DNA of 64,000 nucleotides from Siphonodentalium dalli (GCA_032622095.1 CP136066.1:106165319-106229318); one strand, 5' to 3'. Shown: positions 34,001 to 40,505, numbered from the stretch's first letter. The notes: a model not told the origin generated them from the sequence alone. A program made the numbers and translations.

Positions 34001-35778
34001 CCCCTCTCCAAGTTGAGCTACAGTGTCATTGACCCTTTCATTTATCTTCGTGTTACTTAACAGTAAAATGAAGGTCTTGCGCACTAGAAACCCGATTTAT
34101 CAAATGTTGGAAATTTATCAATGATAAAAGGGTATATAATCAAAATGTTAACAATTTCAACCAGGTAAATGCTTATACATGTAAAAATGTTTAAATATTT
34201 AAATATGCATGTCTATCTCTTCCTATAATAAGTTTTATGTAGGTACCAGGGAATAAAATAATAAATATTAATCGAAGACCCTTCTTTGACATTCTATCAA
34301 TTAATATTGATTTTATTTCAAATTTTCATCTCTATATGATATCGCCTGAACATCTCATCATGGTCTGTTCTAAAATTAGTAATGAAAAAATGTCCCAATT
34401 GATTATCACATTATATAAGAAAATACCGATATAAAATCAATATTAATTGATAGAAGCATTTCCGGAAGGTGTTTTCGACACATATTTATTATTTTATAAG
34501 CTGGAAACTATATAAAATGTATTTAGGAAGAGATAATCCATCTTTAATTATTGCTGCTTGAAATAATTTTGGTGAATATTCAAGTCCAACAGAAACTCAC
34601 GAAAATCACAAGACATTCTCACCATTTAGTTGAAACATGGAGGAAGGCTAGTTCTTGAGGAACATGTTACTGGGCGCATTAACCCTTTATATACATAATA
34701 CTCATTGATGAGTTGATTAGTTATCCCTTAGGAAAGGTTCAGATAATAAGTTCAACAAAGAACCATAGGTCATTTGTTGAACTTATTGTCTGAACATTTC
34801 CCTGCAATAAATAGGACACCTTCTGTACTTGTATTATGTGTTGTCTTCTCCCCCCTGATAATCACTTAAAATGAACAATGCACCATTCCATTGTATACTT
34901 CTATAACTGAGTGGGAGAATCCATTCAGTTTAGAAATGGTTAATCAAGACGAGATAGCAAGTAAATATGTGTCTCATTTCATCATTCTTAACTTTTTACC
35001 ATACAACCAGCCCAAGTTTTGTACAAGTATATAGCGGTGTAGCATTACATGTTGAGAAAACATTTTTGACCCTAACCAATGTCCTCACATTTCAGGTTCT
35101 TCCTTATGCATTTGATTAACAAGCCAGACACAGAATATACAGGACAGGTACGTCCGCTAATGAATGCTAATGCTATGGGATGTCACCCCCTCCTCTCTGA
35201 ATGCTAATGATATGGAATGTCACCCATCCCCTCTGAATACCAGTTTAGTGACTTGGATGAACAAGCTAATCATATACGAAAATATGAAATGAAAGTCATA
35301 GATTTTCTAAATTTAATGTCTACATTAGTGTAAACATATTTTATTGCACAATAACGCAACGGGGTTGCGACACAAGTTTTGCAACTTACAAAGGGTCTCT
35401 CTCCCCACATAATTGTATTACACAAAATGAAGCCATATGGTGGTTTGCACTCCAAAATACTCCTAATAGTCACCTTTGAATTTTTGTCAGTATTGAAATA
35501 GGTCAATAAATACTTGAACTACCTTCCATGAGCATTATTTGTCACAGAAGGACGCATTAAAGTCATAAAAAATACAACTTTGAACACAATGATTGGGTCA
35601 CAATAAAAAAAATGAAGCGGTTGTAATTGACTTATTATTTACGAGTCATCTGAATATTCCTCTTTGTTATCTTTTGTAGGAGTCTTACGTGTGGGAGTTC
35701 TATCAGCAGAGATCCTGGGATTTCTTCCCAGTCGGTGACTGTTTCCGTAAACAGTATGAAGATGTCAAGGCTGAATAA
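6842..35778 (+). CDS. RyR: Ryanodine receptor, C-terminal 17 exons (5' part outside window)
   Basis: Tetrameric Ca2+-release channel of the endoplasmic/sarcoplasmic reticulum. Joined exons: 6842-7042, 9336-9539, 11155-11275, 14206-14279, 15186-15309, 16451-16537, 17676-18047, 19272-19393, 21907-21967, 24563-24709, 25270-25401, 30971-31019, 31786-31893, 32937-33001, 33332-33432, 35096-35147, 35680-35778. All introns are GT-AG, phases agree throughout, and the join gives 705 residues plus TAA. Domain order matches the RyR C-terminus: auxiliary membrane segment, divergent linker, S1 ([20 protein letters not shown]), S2, S2-S3 domain ([15 protein letters not shown]), S3-S5, filter ([13 protein letters not shown]), S6, zinc site (CFIC...H...H), and C-terminal tail ([16 protein letters not shown]). 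The GGGIGD filter separates it from IP3 receptors. The first exon starts at the third codon base, so the gene continues upstream of the window; no earlier exon was recognised in 1-6841. RyR identity is very sure; the first five exons are less conserved and rest on splice phase and order. Confidence 0.96.
7441..7617. repeat. Tandem repeat, about 30-bp unit, 6 copies
   Basis: Units of the form ATTTTGTATGTATATGCGGA. The array continues on the far side of the MITE at 7618-7832, which therefore split it. Confidence 0.85.
7618..7832. mobile_element. Family A mariner-like palindromic MITE, copy 2
   Basis: TA CAGTAATGCCC ... GGGCATTACTG TA, near-perfect palindrome. Removing it with one TA rejoins TTTTGTATG-TA-TATGCG, the unit of the surrounding tandem repeat. 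This shows the TA target duplication directly. Confidence 0.92.
7911..8523. repeat. CCCCCAC-bounded dispersed repeat
   Basis: Starts TACCCCCACTGGATTGACTG and ends CCACGGTGGGGGTA. A CCGTCCGTCCG run is followed by repeated ATGAACCGATTTCAATAATTTTT units. Repeats of this layout are common in mollusc genomes (inference). No coding capacity. Confidence 0.6.
8524..9335. other. RyR intron sequence, nothing recognised
   Basis: AT-rich, without repeat arms or coding potential that I can support, up to the acceptor of the exon at 9336. Confidence 0.5.
9336..9539 (+). CDS. RyR: RyR exon b: end of auxiliary helix and Pro/Ala-rich linker
   Basis: Acceptor CTTGTAG/G completes a TGG codon begun in the previous exon; donor AT/GTAAGA. 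It encodes [20 protein letters not shown], then a low-complexity [19 protein letters not shown] stretch, then acidic KDDESPEL. This is expected of the poorly conserved, disordered divergent linker before S1. Confidence 0.85.
9577..9850. mobile_element. Family D hAT-like element, diverged copy 1
   Basis: GCCTGAGTTTAGTGTACCTG, then AATGAGGTCCCCAGAGGGTG and its inverse around a GCGTAGCGGGC centre. The middle segment resembles that of the element at 55547. Only one full palindromic unit remains. Confidence 0.65.
9851..10869. other. RyR intron sequence, nothing recognised
   Basis: No exon, repeat arm or credible reading frame seen. GCTCAGTTATTGTCCATTG is repeated twice near 10117-10175. Confidence 0.4.
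10870..11070. mobile_element. Family H element, right end missing
   Basis: The left end CCCTTTCTATACTGAATACTC and the AAGTTCAACA hairpin are present. The right TTAA terminus is absent. Confidence 0.6.
11155..11275 (+). CDS. RyR: RyR exon c: divergent linker
   Basis: Acceptor TCTTGCAG/A, donor GAG/GTAAGC; ends in phase 0. It is open for its full length and encodes a polar Ser/Gln/Met/Pro-rich segment ([16 protein letters not shown]). There is no recognisable motif. It is supported by strong splice sites and exact phase with both neighbours. Confidence 0.8.
11586..11840. repeat. Array of short palindromes, ATTACGCTTAAGCGTAAT type (block 1)
   Basis: About 11 imperfect units, each a self-complementary CGCTTAAGCGTAAT-like core, spaced roughly 20-22 bp with short GGCATT/GCTATT joins. 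Every unit is a small palindrome, so the array is invertible at many points. Confidence 0.75.
11963..12117. repeat. Array of short palindromes (block 2)
   Basis: About seven more GCTTAAGCATAAT / CGCTTAAGCGTAAT units like block 1, after a 120-bp unrelated gap. It abuts the CCCCC-bounded satellite at 12118. Confidence 0.75.
12118..13275. repeat. CCCCC..GGGGG-bounded repeat with about 175-bp tandem units
   Basis: Begins TATCCCCCCTCCAAATTT and ends CGGCGGGGGATA. After a GTCCGTCCGTCTGTCC run, five to six tandem units of about 170-177 bp carry TTCACCTGACCATTACCTAG and CCAGGTCTGGCCAGATATTT. Units differ by few bases, so the expansion is recent. Confidence 0.85.
13463..13795. mobile_element. Family D hAT-like element, partial
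   Basis: GTGTGTCATTTGCAG, then a diverged left unit, the family's middle segment (AGACCAAGGATCAGATTGAAG) and half of a right unit ending CCTGAGGGTGAATTTG. The right terminus is lost. Confidence 0.6.
13942..14100. mobile_element. Family C TTAA element, partial, with 67-nt hairpin
   Basis: Left part AGCTGCGCTGGTGCAGCATTAA; hairpin at 13974-14040 (arms CCAGTGCATTATCTTATATA / inverse); right end GGAAGGGTTAA at 14100. Confidence 0.7.
14206..14279 (+). CDS. RyR: RyR exon d: divergent linker
   Basis: Acceptor AATTTGCAG/ACA and donor CA/GTATGT. It encodes [20 protein letters not shown] followed by LTIS, acidic then Ser/Thr-rich. It ends two bases into a Gln codon completed by the next exon. This small linker exon is supported by phase and splice sites. 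Confidence 0.8.
14511..14964. mobile_element. Family I TTAA element, copy 1
   Basis: TTAA-AGGCCCACTTAATTTTCG at the left and AAGTGGGCCT-TTAA at the right. The inner inverted run is AATGGAAAGGGAATAACTC / inverse. The copy at 32407-32872 is colinear. Its right TTAA is also the left TTAA of the family B copy that follows. Confidence 0.8.
14961..15104. mobile_element. Family B TTAA MITE, copy 3
   Basis: CCCTTTCAGTGCCAAGTGCG ... CGCACTTGGCACGGAAAGGG flanked by TTAA. It directly abuts the family I element through a shared TTAA. Confidence 0.82.
15186..15309 (+). CDS. RyR: RyR exon e: end of linker, start of S1 approach
   Basis: Acceptor TATTGCAG/G; donor TTG/GTTTGT. It encodes a Gln/Ser/Pro-rich run, then [17 protein letters not shown], the acidic-to-aromatic stretch that leads into S1 in ryanodine receptors. 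Phase 0 at its end joins directly to the S1 exon. Confidence 0.85.
15310..16302. other. RyR intron sequence, nothing recognised
   Basis: No exon or element arm recognised. An 89-codon frame at 15783-16052 has no RyR or other similarity that I recognise and no splice context. Confidence 0.4.
16303..16376. mobile_element. Family B half-element
   Basis: TTAACCCTTTCGGTGCCAAG and one arm up to TTTATTGATTAA; the second arm is missing. Confidence 0.65.
16451..16537 (+). CDS. RyR: RyR exon f: transmembrane helix S1
   Basis: Acceptor TCATTTCAG/AGT, donor AAG/GTGAGT, 29 codons. It encodes [19 protein letters not shown] followed by [10 protein letters not shown], the highly conserved RyR S1 helix. It lies between two TTAA-type palindromic elements, 16303-16376 and 16588-16651, the second only 50 bp downstream. 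Confidence 0.96.
16588..16651. mobile_element. Family B minimal element, 64 bp
   Basis: TTAA, then two terminal arms meeting at GATTTTTGTACAAAAATC, then TTAA. It is the shortest copy in the window and starts 50 bp after the S1 exon. Confidence 0.75.
16798..16896. mobile_element. Family C right-end fragment
   Basis: Half hairpin (CCTATGGGAGATTCGC ... GAATGCATTGG), then CACAGGGTTTTCACAAAATT and AGGAAGCTCCAGTCATGG. The left half is lost. Confidence 0.6.
16945..17145. repeat. Tandem repeat, 58/40-bp units
   Basis: Repeats of TTTTGTTTTATGACAAGCGC alternate with CTATATGAAAGACGC, about six partial units. Confidence 0.8.
17676..18047 (+). CDS. RyR: RyR exon g: luminal loop, S2 and S2-S3 domain
   Basis: Largest exon here, 124 codons. 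Acceptor AATTTCAG/GTT, donor AAG/GTAATG. An acidic luminal loop (GGEDDDIEE) is followed by S2 ([20 protein letters not shown]) and the conserved cytoplasmic run [20 protein letters not shown], then the DDDD cluster and YWDKFVKKK. Translation stays open past 18047 to 18212, but that extension is intronic and shows no RyR similarity. Confidence 0.97.
18436..18624. mobile_element. Family B TTAA MITE, copy 6
   Basis: Near-perfect palindrome with TTAA flanks and centre TGATACATTAATGTATCA. The rest of this RyR intron (18048-19271) shows nothing recognised. Confidence 0.85.
19272..19393 (+). CDS. RyR: RyR exon h: S2-S3 domain; donor overlaps a MITE target-site duplication
   Basis: Acceptor TTACTCCAG/GTT. 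It encodes [20 protein letters not shown]...SSILPL, the S2-S3 domain around the conserved LLGM. It ends with two bases of a codon at TT/GTAAGT. The donor GTAAGT lies inside an 8-bp duplication (19393-19400) made by a hAT-like insertion, and a second copy of the donor sits at 19553. Reading past 19393 meets TAA at 19395, so the first donor must be used for a functional channel. Confidence 0.94.
19401..19551. mobile_element. Family D hAT-like palindromic MITE inserted at the exon 8 (h) splice donor
   Basis: A 151-bp near-perfect palindrome, CAAGCCTTGAAATAG ... CTATTTCAAGGCTTG, flanked by an exact 8-bp duplication TGTAAGTA (19393-19400 and 19552-19559). The duplication contains the GTAAGT splice donor of the preceding RyR exon. 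The 8-bp target site is typical of hAT transposons. Confidence 0.93.
19560..20639. other. RyR intron sequence
   Basis: No element boundary or exon recognised. TTTGGCCA-containing short repeats occur around 19850-19880 and 20460-20545. Confidence 0.4.
20640..21245. repeat. Dispersed repeat with GTCCGTCTGTC run
   Basis: Opens with the hairpin ATGTGTACCCATATCATAGT / inverse, then GTCCGTCTGTCTGTCTGTCC and diverged ACTCAAACATTTTCTGTCC-GAACCAAATTTTGTATATGG blocks. Related copies lie at 48597-49100 and 51490-51790. Confidence 0.6.
21368..21786. mobile_element. Family D hAT-like composite element
   Basis: Left end AAGCCTGTAAATCGTGTG, two AATGAGGTCC palindromic units and a middle AGATTGAAGTTCCTCAGTTG segment; right end TTTGCAGGCTTG. 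It has the same layout as the 434-bp copy at 42212 but no clear flanking duplication. Confidence 0.75.
21907..21967 (+). CDS. RyR: RyR exon i: start of S3
   Basis: Acceptor TTTTTCAG/C, donor CAG/GTATAC. It encodes [20 protein letters not shown]; the YQIWK.GVIFTD core is invariant in ryanodine receptors. The first base completes a Phe codon with the previous exon. Confidence 0.96.
22346..22794. mobile_element. Inverted-repeat element with poly-G core
   Basis: Arms of about 50 bp, CAGGAAGGTACTCAATCACT-TGAATATCCTAAAA and the inverse at 22748-22794, enclose a noncoding G-rich centre (GCGGGTAT repeats). Confidence 0.7.
22533..22557. repeat. Poly-G tract
   Basis: About 25 consecutive G bases. It creates long artefactual reading frames on both strands. 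Confidence 0.9.
23000..23720. repeat. Two diverged tandem copies of about 400 bp
   Basis: GGGTCAGACCATTTGCCATG, GGGTGATCATCCG, TCTATAAATCTTC and GACCGGTTGCCATAGCAACC recur in the same order at about 23058-23195 and 23447-23595. Function unknown; noncoding. Confidence 0.7.
23985..24052. repeat. Hairpin-forming palindrome pair
   Basis: GGGAAACGGATATATCCGTTTCCC is approximately repeated on either side of AATGTTTTG. Each copy is itself palindromic. Confidence 0.65.
24563..24709 (+). CDS. RyR: RyR exon j: S3, S4 and S4-S5 linker
   Basis: Acceptor CTGTTTCAG/TCC, donor CAG/GTATGA, 49 codons. It encodes [19 protein letters not shown], then [20 protein letters not shown] (S4), then SSVTHNGKQ-type linker residues (QSVTHNGKQ). 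All are hallmarks of the RyR pore module. Confidence 0.98.
24723..24995. mobile_element. Family H TTAA element, copy in RyR intron after S4
   Basis: Left end CCCTTTCTATACTAAATACTC directly follows the donor region by 14 bp; right end CAGTACAGAAAGGGTTAA. The left TTAA has decayed to GTAA. It fills about half of the 560-bp intron. Confidence 0.75.
25270..25401 (+). CDS. RyR: RyR exon k: S5 and luminal turret
   Basis: Acceptor TTTGCAG/CTT, donor ACA/GTATGT, 44 codons. S5 ([20 protein letters not shown]) runs into [14 protein letters not shown] and the KCHDMLT stretch before the pore helix. The intron after it is the longest in the window, about 5.6 kb and packed with repeats. Confidence 0.98.
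25457..25990. repeat. Dispersed repeat G, copy 1
   Basis: Imperfect palindromic head AGCTCACCTGAGACGAAGTC / CTCCGGTGGAGCT, GTCCGTCCGTCCGTC, then repeated blocks ATGGGTTCATATTTGGTGTG and GGGCCATAACTCTATTCCTC. It matches 40506-41066, and a copy split by the copia insertion (about 42738-42967 plus 47809-48240). Confidence 0.75.
25991..27273. other. RyR intron, low-complexity A/T and G/C runs
   Basis: Poly-A/T-rich stretch at 25975-26110, G run near 26670-26679, C run near 26883-26896. No exon or element recognised. Confidence 0.5.
27274..27536. mobile_element. Family C TTAA element with two hairpins
   Basis: TTAACCCGTTCATGATGGGA ... GTCATAGAAGGGTTAA. The first 67-nt hairpin is at 27327-27393; a diverged second follows at about 27423-27470. 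CTTTCAAGGTCAAGGAAATA is repeated inverted on both sides of the first hairpin. Confidence 0.82.
28250..28325. repeat. Dispersed short repeat M
   Basis: GAGTCCCAGTCTTCTCAGTC and CACAGTCATTGACTGTCTTG are shared with 48370-48450. The flanking 27537-28249 shows nothing else recognised. Confidence 0.5.
28340..28594. mobile_element. Family C element with two 67-nt hairpins, eroded ends
   Basis: AGCTGTGCTGGCGCAGCATT, hairpins at 28378-28444 and 28477-28543, then CACAGGGTTTTTTGCC and AGGAAGCTCCCATCATTG. The left TTAA is not recognisable. Confidence 0.75.
29256..30951. mobile_element. Family A right-half fragment, split by a TTAA element
   Basis: The right arm (GAGAGCTTTCCGATGAATGG ... CTGCTGTGG) stops at 29337 and resumes after 30917 with GGAGTAGATTATTTAGGGC to about 30951. 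The left arm is lost. Confidence 0.8.
29338..30917. mobile_element. 1.58-kb TTAA (piggyBac-like) element without transposase
   Basis: TTAACCCTTTGAACCC at the left and its exact inverse at the right, including TTAA. Deleting it with one TTAA restores the family A MITE consensus, proving the target duplication. The interior has GACTGGCCGCAAAAGCGGCC hairpins near 29351-29418 and about two tandem 375-400-bp units marked by CACCATTTGAACAT (30030, 30430, 30800) and TTACCAGGGAGTG. No coding region was recognised. Confidence 0.85.
30971..31019 (+). CDS. RyR: RyR exon l: pore helix and selectivity filter
   Basis: A 49-base exon with acceptor CTTTACAG/TGT and donor ATAG/GTTAGT. It encodes [16 protein letters not shown] plus the first base of Gly, covering the pore helix and the GGGIG filter that sets RyR cation permeation. 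The filter is intact. Confidence 0.98.
31020..31785. other. RyR intron, nothing recognised
   Basis: AT-rich intron between the filter and S6 exons. Only a short ACTCAACACACCAAAAC direct repeat near 31227-31257. Confidence 0.5.
31786..31893 (+). CDS. RyR: RyR exon m: filter exit and S6
   Basis: Acceptor TTTTTCAG/GT, donor CAGG/GTAAGT. It encodes [16 protein letters not shown], then the inner helix S6 ([20 protein letters not shown]), which forms the gate. The first two bases complete the filter Gly codon. Confidence 0.98.
32343..32396. repeat. Tandem TTTGTAGAGTGGAGT repeat
   Basis: Three imperfect units of about 19 bp. Confidence 0.75.
32407..32872. mobile_element. Family I TTAA element, copy 2
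   Basis: TTAAAGGCCCACTTAATTTT ... AAATTAAGTGGGCCTTTAA, colinear with 14511-14964. The last AAGTGGGCCTTT is duplicated at 32871-32882. Confidence 0.82.
32937..33001 (+). CDS. RyR: RyR exon n: cytoplasmic end of S6
   Basis: Acceptor CTTTTTGCAG/GT, donor GAG/GTAAGC. It encodes [20 protein letters not shown] followed by ME, the S6 extension that couples the gate to the C-terminal domain. The sequence is nearly invariant across RyRs. Confidence 0.98.
33243..33331 (+). promoter_or_regulatory. Duplicated 3' splice region before the zinc-domain exon
   Basis: A 40-bp unit, TCTTTTACTGACCTTAGCAT-ACTAATGATATAGTATTC, occurs twice in tandem, followed by TCTTTTCAG. Each unit carries a branch-point-like ACTAAT; only the last is next to the AG that is used. 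Confidence 0.7.
33332..33432 (+). CDS. RyR: RyR exon o: zinc-binding C-terminal domain
   Basis: Acceptor CTTTTCAG/TCT, donor AT/GTGAGT. It encodes [20 protein letters not shown] and then [13 protein letters not shown]; the CxxC and two following His form the structural zinc site of the RyR C-terminal domain. A 40-bp direct repeat carrying the putative branch point sits immediately upstream (33243-33331). Confidence 0.98.
33515..33755. repeat. Dispersed repeat, family L copy 2
   Basis: TTTAGCTCAACTTGATGTC, ATCCGTCTGCGAGTGC and GTCACCAAACTTCATAC, similar to 5770-6190. Confidence 0.5.
33772..33944. mobile_element. Family B TTAA MITE, copy 7
   Basis: Exact inverted ends CCCTTTCAGTGCCAAGTCCG with TTAA flanks; the centre is asymmetric. 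Confidence 0.85.
34090..34600. repeat. Family K inverted-repeat element, copy 1
   Basis: ATAATAAATATTAATCGAAG ... TATCAATTAATATTGATTTT and the inverse around 34434-34500. Related to 37225-37395, 56095-56512 and 61150-61610. Boundaries approximate. Confidence 0.5.
34679..34943. mobile_element. Family H TTAA element, copy 4
   Basis: TTAACCCTTTATATACATAA ... CATTCAGTTTAGAAATGGTTAA with the AAGTTCAACA hairpin inside. Confidence 0.75.
35096..35147 (+). CDS. RyR: RyR exon p: C-terminal domain
   Basis: Acceptor ACATTTCAG/G, donor CAG/GTACGT. It encodes [18 protein letters not shown] (the first Met is split with the previous exon). The FFLM.LINK..TE.TGQ pattern is conserved in RyRs. Confidence 0.97.
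35160..35243. repeat. Two tandem units of about 42 bp
   Basis: GAATGCTAATGCTATGGGAT and GTCACCCCCTCCTCTC are repeated once with changes. Confidence 0.65.
35680..35778 (+). CDS. RyR: RyR terminal exon q with stop codon
   Basis: Acceptor CTTTTGTAG/GAG. It encodes [20 protein letters not shown], then [12 protein letters not shown] and TAA at 35776-35778. The ending is colinear with known RyR C-termini, so this is the natural end of the protein rather than a truncation. Confidence 0.98.
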   Translation, partial: ESYVWEFYQQRSWDFFPVGDCFRKQYEDVKAE

Positions 35779-37095
35779 TGTCTTTGATTTCTATGAAAAT
35801 TAATTATCTCGGAATTGCATACTGAGAATGGTCCTATTTGGTTATTAGTTCAATCGACTGTGAATCACGGTAATCGACTGTTATTCATGGCTGATTTCCT
35901 GTCTTTCCTTGGTTACTGTTGTCAAGAATTTTCCTGACCGTTGTTTTTTTTTTATACATTCTCAGCATACAATTCTGATAGTAGAGCTTTCACAAATTTA
36001 CAATTACAATTAGCTGTTACAACCATATTATTCTAACTGAGCCCCGCCACCCAATTTACGATACAACAAAACAATTTTGAATCATGAAGATGACACTGAA
36101 AACAGTGAAGTCCGCCTCTTCAATGCTCACCAGCATTCAACTTTCCTAACTGTATTTTTCAAAAGTACAGTCAGGATAATTCAGATTTTGTTGAAGTAGT
36201 AGCATGCCATGTAAATTGAGCAAGTTTCCAAACTCCCAGGCAATATGTGGCCCAGCGACCCCAATATATTTCTAACTGTTAATTGTAATTGTGATATTTG
36301 GAAACATCTTTAGTATGCAAATATCACCAGATTTATCTTTTATACATATTTTCATAAAAGAACGTAGATTATACATTGACATAATTCATCATTCATGACA
36401 GTTATTATGTAGATTGTTTTTGAGATTTTTAAGTTGTATATCTTCTCCTAGTCTGCTCAAATTTTGGATATTCAAACTTATAAAACTTAAATCAAAACAG
36501 AAGTGTCTCATTTCTTAAGTTGTGTATGATATATTGTTTGATTTTGAAGCGATGCACTAAACATGAAACCCTGAATTCAGCTGGTTTGCAAAATTTTAAA
36601 ATTTGTTACGCAATATTAATTTTCAGTTGCCAAATATTTGTATGAAAGTCCTAGAAATTAATTCTTGAAAGTATATCTGAAATATTTTGTCATACATTTT
36701 CCTGTTTAATAATATAGAACTGCTTTATAATTTAAACTGTATTAAACATATGCAAGACTAGAGCATAAGCTTTGTATATAAAGATGTTATATTTACATAA
36801 CTCTGGTGCTAATAGTTTGAAATTGTAATGTTGATATTTGTTTCATGTTGTATGATAAAATAAAATTCATTTCACCTTCGCTCGATCACTAGCATTTCAA
36901 ACAGGCCTCAGTTTTGCGATAATAATACCAATATTGTTAGAATAGGTAGCTGAGCTGAAACAATCTATATTTAGTTATAAATAATGTATCTCTTCTGGAC
37001 CACAATTACAACAACAACATATTTTTTACAAATAGGTTTTTTTTGTGAATAACTTACAGATAAAACTAAAGATTGTCAATAAAGACATAAATAAA
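35779..37095 (+). other. Probable RyR 3' UTR with candidate poly(A) signals
   Basis: AT-rich sequence after the RyR stop with no coding potential and none of the palindromic elements found elsewhere. AATAAA hexamers lie at 36859-36864, 37078-37083 and 37090-37095. Which one is used cannot be told from sequence. A further AATAAA cluster occurs near 40336, so a longer UTR is possible. Confidence 0.6.
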
Positions 37096-38475
37096 GTGGT
37101 GAAATCTGTTAGTTTAAATTAAAGTTGCCTTGATTAAGGGTGCAAACAAGATAGTGTTCTCCCTCTTGGTATCCTCCATGTATACACTCTCCAAACATTT
37201 CCGTAAGATTTGAAGTTTCTGTTCTAAAAATAGCCCGTAAAACTATCCTGAAAAGTTGTATGTATTATACCAGAAGAAATTTAAATAAAATTAATATTGA
37301 TAGAAGCGTTTCCTGACAGGTGTCTTTGATTCATATTTATTATTTTCTTCCCTGGTATCTACATAAAAGTTGTTGGGAAGAGATTCATTATCTTTAAGTA
37401 ACATTTATCCCAGTCCATTATAGATGGGTGACCAGAAGGGGAGTTTTTGATATTTCACTGAGCGGTATAGTGTGTATCAAGTTTGATCAATGTGAATCAA
37501 GTTTGATCAGTACAAAACCATCAAGATCAGCCAATTATGGCACTAAATTGTGATCATTATTCATCATGATCAGCCATTGCTATGTTTTGAAATAATTTCT
37601 CTTATTTCCACTAAACCTTTCCAAATGGATCAATGTATGTTTTGTATGAAAATGTCGGCATAATAATTTGATACCGCCATGAGTAATCATTGAAGTCTAG
37701 TCTTTAAATTTGTTGTTGATGATGAGAAATGGGAGACTGTGTCATATGCTATACTCTAGAGTTATACGTGGTTATAATTTTGGCTATGAAAAACTAAGTT
37801 GTGTTGATACCAGTTTTGTTGCAATAAAATGTGATCATTTACTCTGAATTTAGGGAATGTTTGTGATCTGAATACATGTTTGTTTTTATTTTTCACTTAT
37901 GAGGAGGTCACAATAAATGCCTTACTAGACTTTCACCAAATATTTTTGAAAAATTGAGCCAAGAACTAAATTGCCCCTCCCCCAATAAAACCCTCCTAGC
38001 CAGTTATGGTAATTAGAGTGGTATGCTTCTTTAATAATGTTCCACATATCTTCAGACAACTCATTTTAGTTAGACTGGTTATCTACTTCATAAGAGACAT
38101 GACACCTTCAAATAGCTCATTTCAATAACATTTGATCAAGCAGAGAAATTGAATTGGCATGCAATGTGTTTTTGAAATTTTTTAAACAAAGTCGTCAAAA
38201 CAAATTTATTGGAATTGGGGGGCATAAATATGGGCAAGAGGGATAAATATCTAGTAGTGTTTTATTTGGGCCTTAAATGCTCGTGTTTAAACTTAAGTGA
38301 TTGTAAATGCTTCTAATTTATTTATTTATTTATATTGTTAAATCATTTCATTTTAGTACCCAAATTTGTTATATCTCATACATGCAACACAAAACTCCTC
38401 ATAAGCATGGCATGGTTTGTTCAAGTAGGCAGGAAAAACTCAAACCATTTATAATCTATTGAAATGTGCTTCAGC
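37096..38475. other. Intergenic; family K fragment only
   Basis: No gene recognised. 37225-37395 resembles family K (CTAAAAATAGCCCGTAAAAC, TATTGATAGAAGCGTTTCC). TTGATCA-rich stretch at 37475-37580. Confidence 0.5.
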
Positions 38476-38587
38476 AATTTTTAGAGCACTTTCCATCAAT
38501 GTATCACATTATTATAATCAATAAATTTGAAAAATGATCAAGGAAATATGGGTTGATACAAAAATCGGACTTGGCACTGAAAGGGTT
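38476..38587. mobile_element. Family B half-element, copy 8
   Basis: Starts at the central GAGCACTTTCCATCAATG and runs to GGCACTGAAAGGGTTA; the left arm is absent. Confidence 0.7.
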
Positions 38588-39637
38588 ACAAAATTATGAT
38601 GTGTCCAGTCTCCTTCGGCCTAAAGAGCTATCCTTATTTTGTATGGAGTACCTACCTTCTGCAGTCATTTGGACTGCCGCCATTAATTAATCAACTTAAA
38701 TTGAACAAATCCTGTAAGTTACAGTTAAATGCTTGACATGCCAGTATTATCCATTAATATTTCCTTTTGGATATGAAGCATCTTGTCAGGATATGGCAAT
38801 TGAGGGTTTAGTTTAAAAATTTTCAATAGTTGAAAATTTCAGGCCTGCTACAACATCAGTTGAAAATTTCTATTCTCATTGTTTGATTTTCCAACTAATA
38901 AATAGTGGGGAATTTGTTGTTTTTGAGACCAACAGTAGCATATTGTTCTTCGTTAGTAGAAATTTTCCAACATTGTGGGGGTGTCAGGTTGGAAATTTCA
39001 AACAGTTGGAAAAGGTGAGGTACCACTGGGAGTTTGGTGTAGTTAAAAAGTGGGGGGTGGAGTTAGAAATCCCCCCAAGGAAGATCCTTGAGCATGATGA
39101 ACAAACTGTCATCTATTAACAAACCATGCCATTCAAACCTTCTCCATTTTATTTATTAACTAAGTTGAAATTCTAGGTAACCAGTGGCCATGGGAATTGG
39201 CATGAAGTTTTAAAGTCTAAATCTTCTTAAAGAGAAATATGTACTATTGAAATGATAAATCATAAATATTCTTTCATATGCTAAACTTGAAAAAACAATG
39301 TTAAATCATTTCCCATGGATTGCACTGCATGAGTGGCAACACTACAGCTGTTTCTACATTCACATCAATGGAAAATGAAAAAAAAGTTACCAGAAATAGA
39401 TTAGTCTTGTCATAGTCATTTAGGAAAACATGTTACATTGATTTCTTGAATAGAGTTACAATACTACGTTAGTTGTCTGGTTGGAACAGCAAAAAAATAA
39501 TAAGTTATTGATGCTGTTGACTTAGGCAAAATGTGTAACTCATGTAGGCGATGCAATGCATTATCAGACACAATTTTTATCAATCAATTTGATTAACTTG
39601 CAATAAAATTGAGGTTGCTGAAAATTTATAAAACATG
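38588..39637. other. Intergenic, nothing recognised
   Basis: A GTTGAAAATTTC repeat near 38829-38868 and a 78-codon frame at 38883 with no recognisable similarity. Confidence 0.4.
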
Positions 39638-40037
39638 TTAACCCTTTACCCAACAAACCGGCCAAAACCGGCCAAATAAAGCTTCAACAGCCTAAAATAT
39701 CTTCGGTCTGTCTCAATAGAACCATACAAATATGGATATCATTGGAACCGGCTCCTTGACCACATTGTGATAGATACAGTTATGCCATGTGCCAATGCAT
39801 TCTCTTATATATGCGAGTCGACCATAGGTCGCCTCGCATATATAAGAGAATGCATTGGCCTAAAAAAAATCTTTTTTTAACACTTTTTACCATTTTTTCT
39901 TACATTCTTTAACAATTTTATAATTTTTAATGTGTTAAGCCAATGCATTCTCTTATATATGCGAGGCGACCTATGGTCGACTCGCATATATAAGAGAATG
40001 CATTGGCACAGGGCCCTTCTGTTGGGTAAAGGGTTAA
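39638..40037. mobile_element. 400-bp TTAA element with two 67-nt hairpins and distinct ends
   Basis: TTAACCCTTTACCCAAC and its exact inverse at the right. Hairpins at 39792-39858 and 39940-40006 have perfect 26-bp stems. The left interior carries AACCGGCCAAAACCGGCC. The ends differ from family C although the hairpins are the same. Confidence 0.88.
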
Positions 40038-40505
40038 AGCCAAACTCGATGCTGATTGCAGAACCAACAGTATCTAGAATTTCATGTTTCATACTTTGAG
40101 AATGTTCTTATTATTTTGTTCACATTTTGATATTTGTCTGAGTTCATTGTCAATACTCATTTCCAACCTCTCTGTTTTCATTATTGACATTTTGTGAATG
40201 AGGATATGGTAGGTTACGGTGGTTTGCCGTTTGAATGATATTTAGCAGCTATTTTGTGGCATGCGTTCCGAATGATGTATTTGAGTTTGTTTCTGAATGA
40301 CATCCACCCTCGTCCTTCGTGTGGGGTTTCTGAGAAATAAATAAAATTTAAAAACCAATATCTAGTCTTACTTTAATATCCACCTAATTGAACCCCTGAG
40401 GTTTAAATTTTCTACTGTGCAATGGGTTAATTTCCACATTCAGTAGTCTTCCTAATTAAAGGTGGCATTTATGAAACTGACCTCTGTATTGACATCTCTG
40501 TTTTT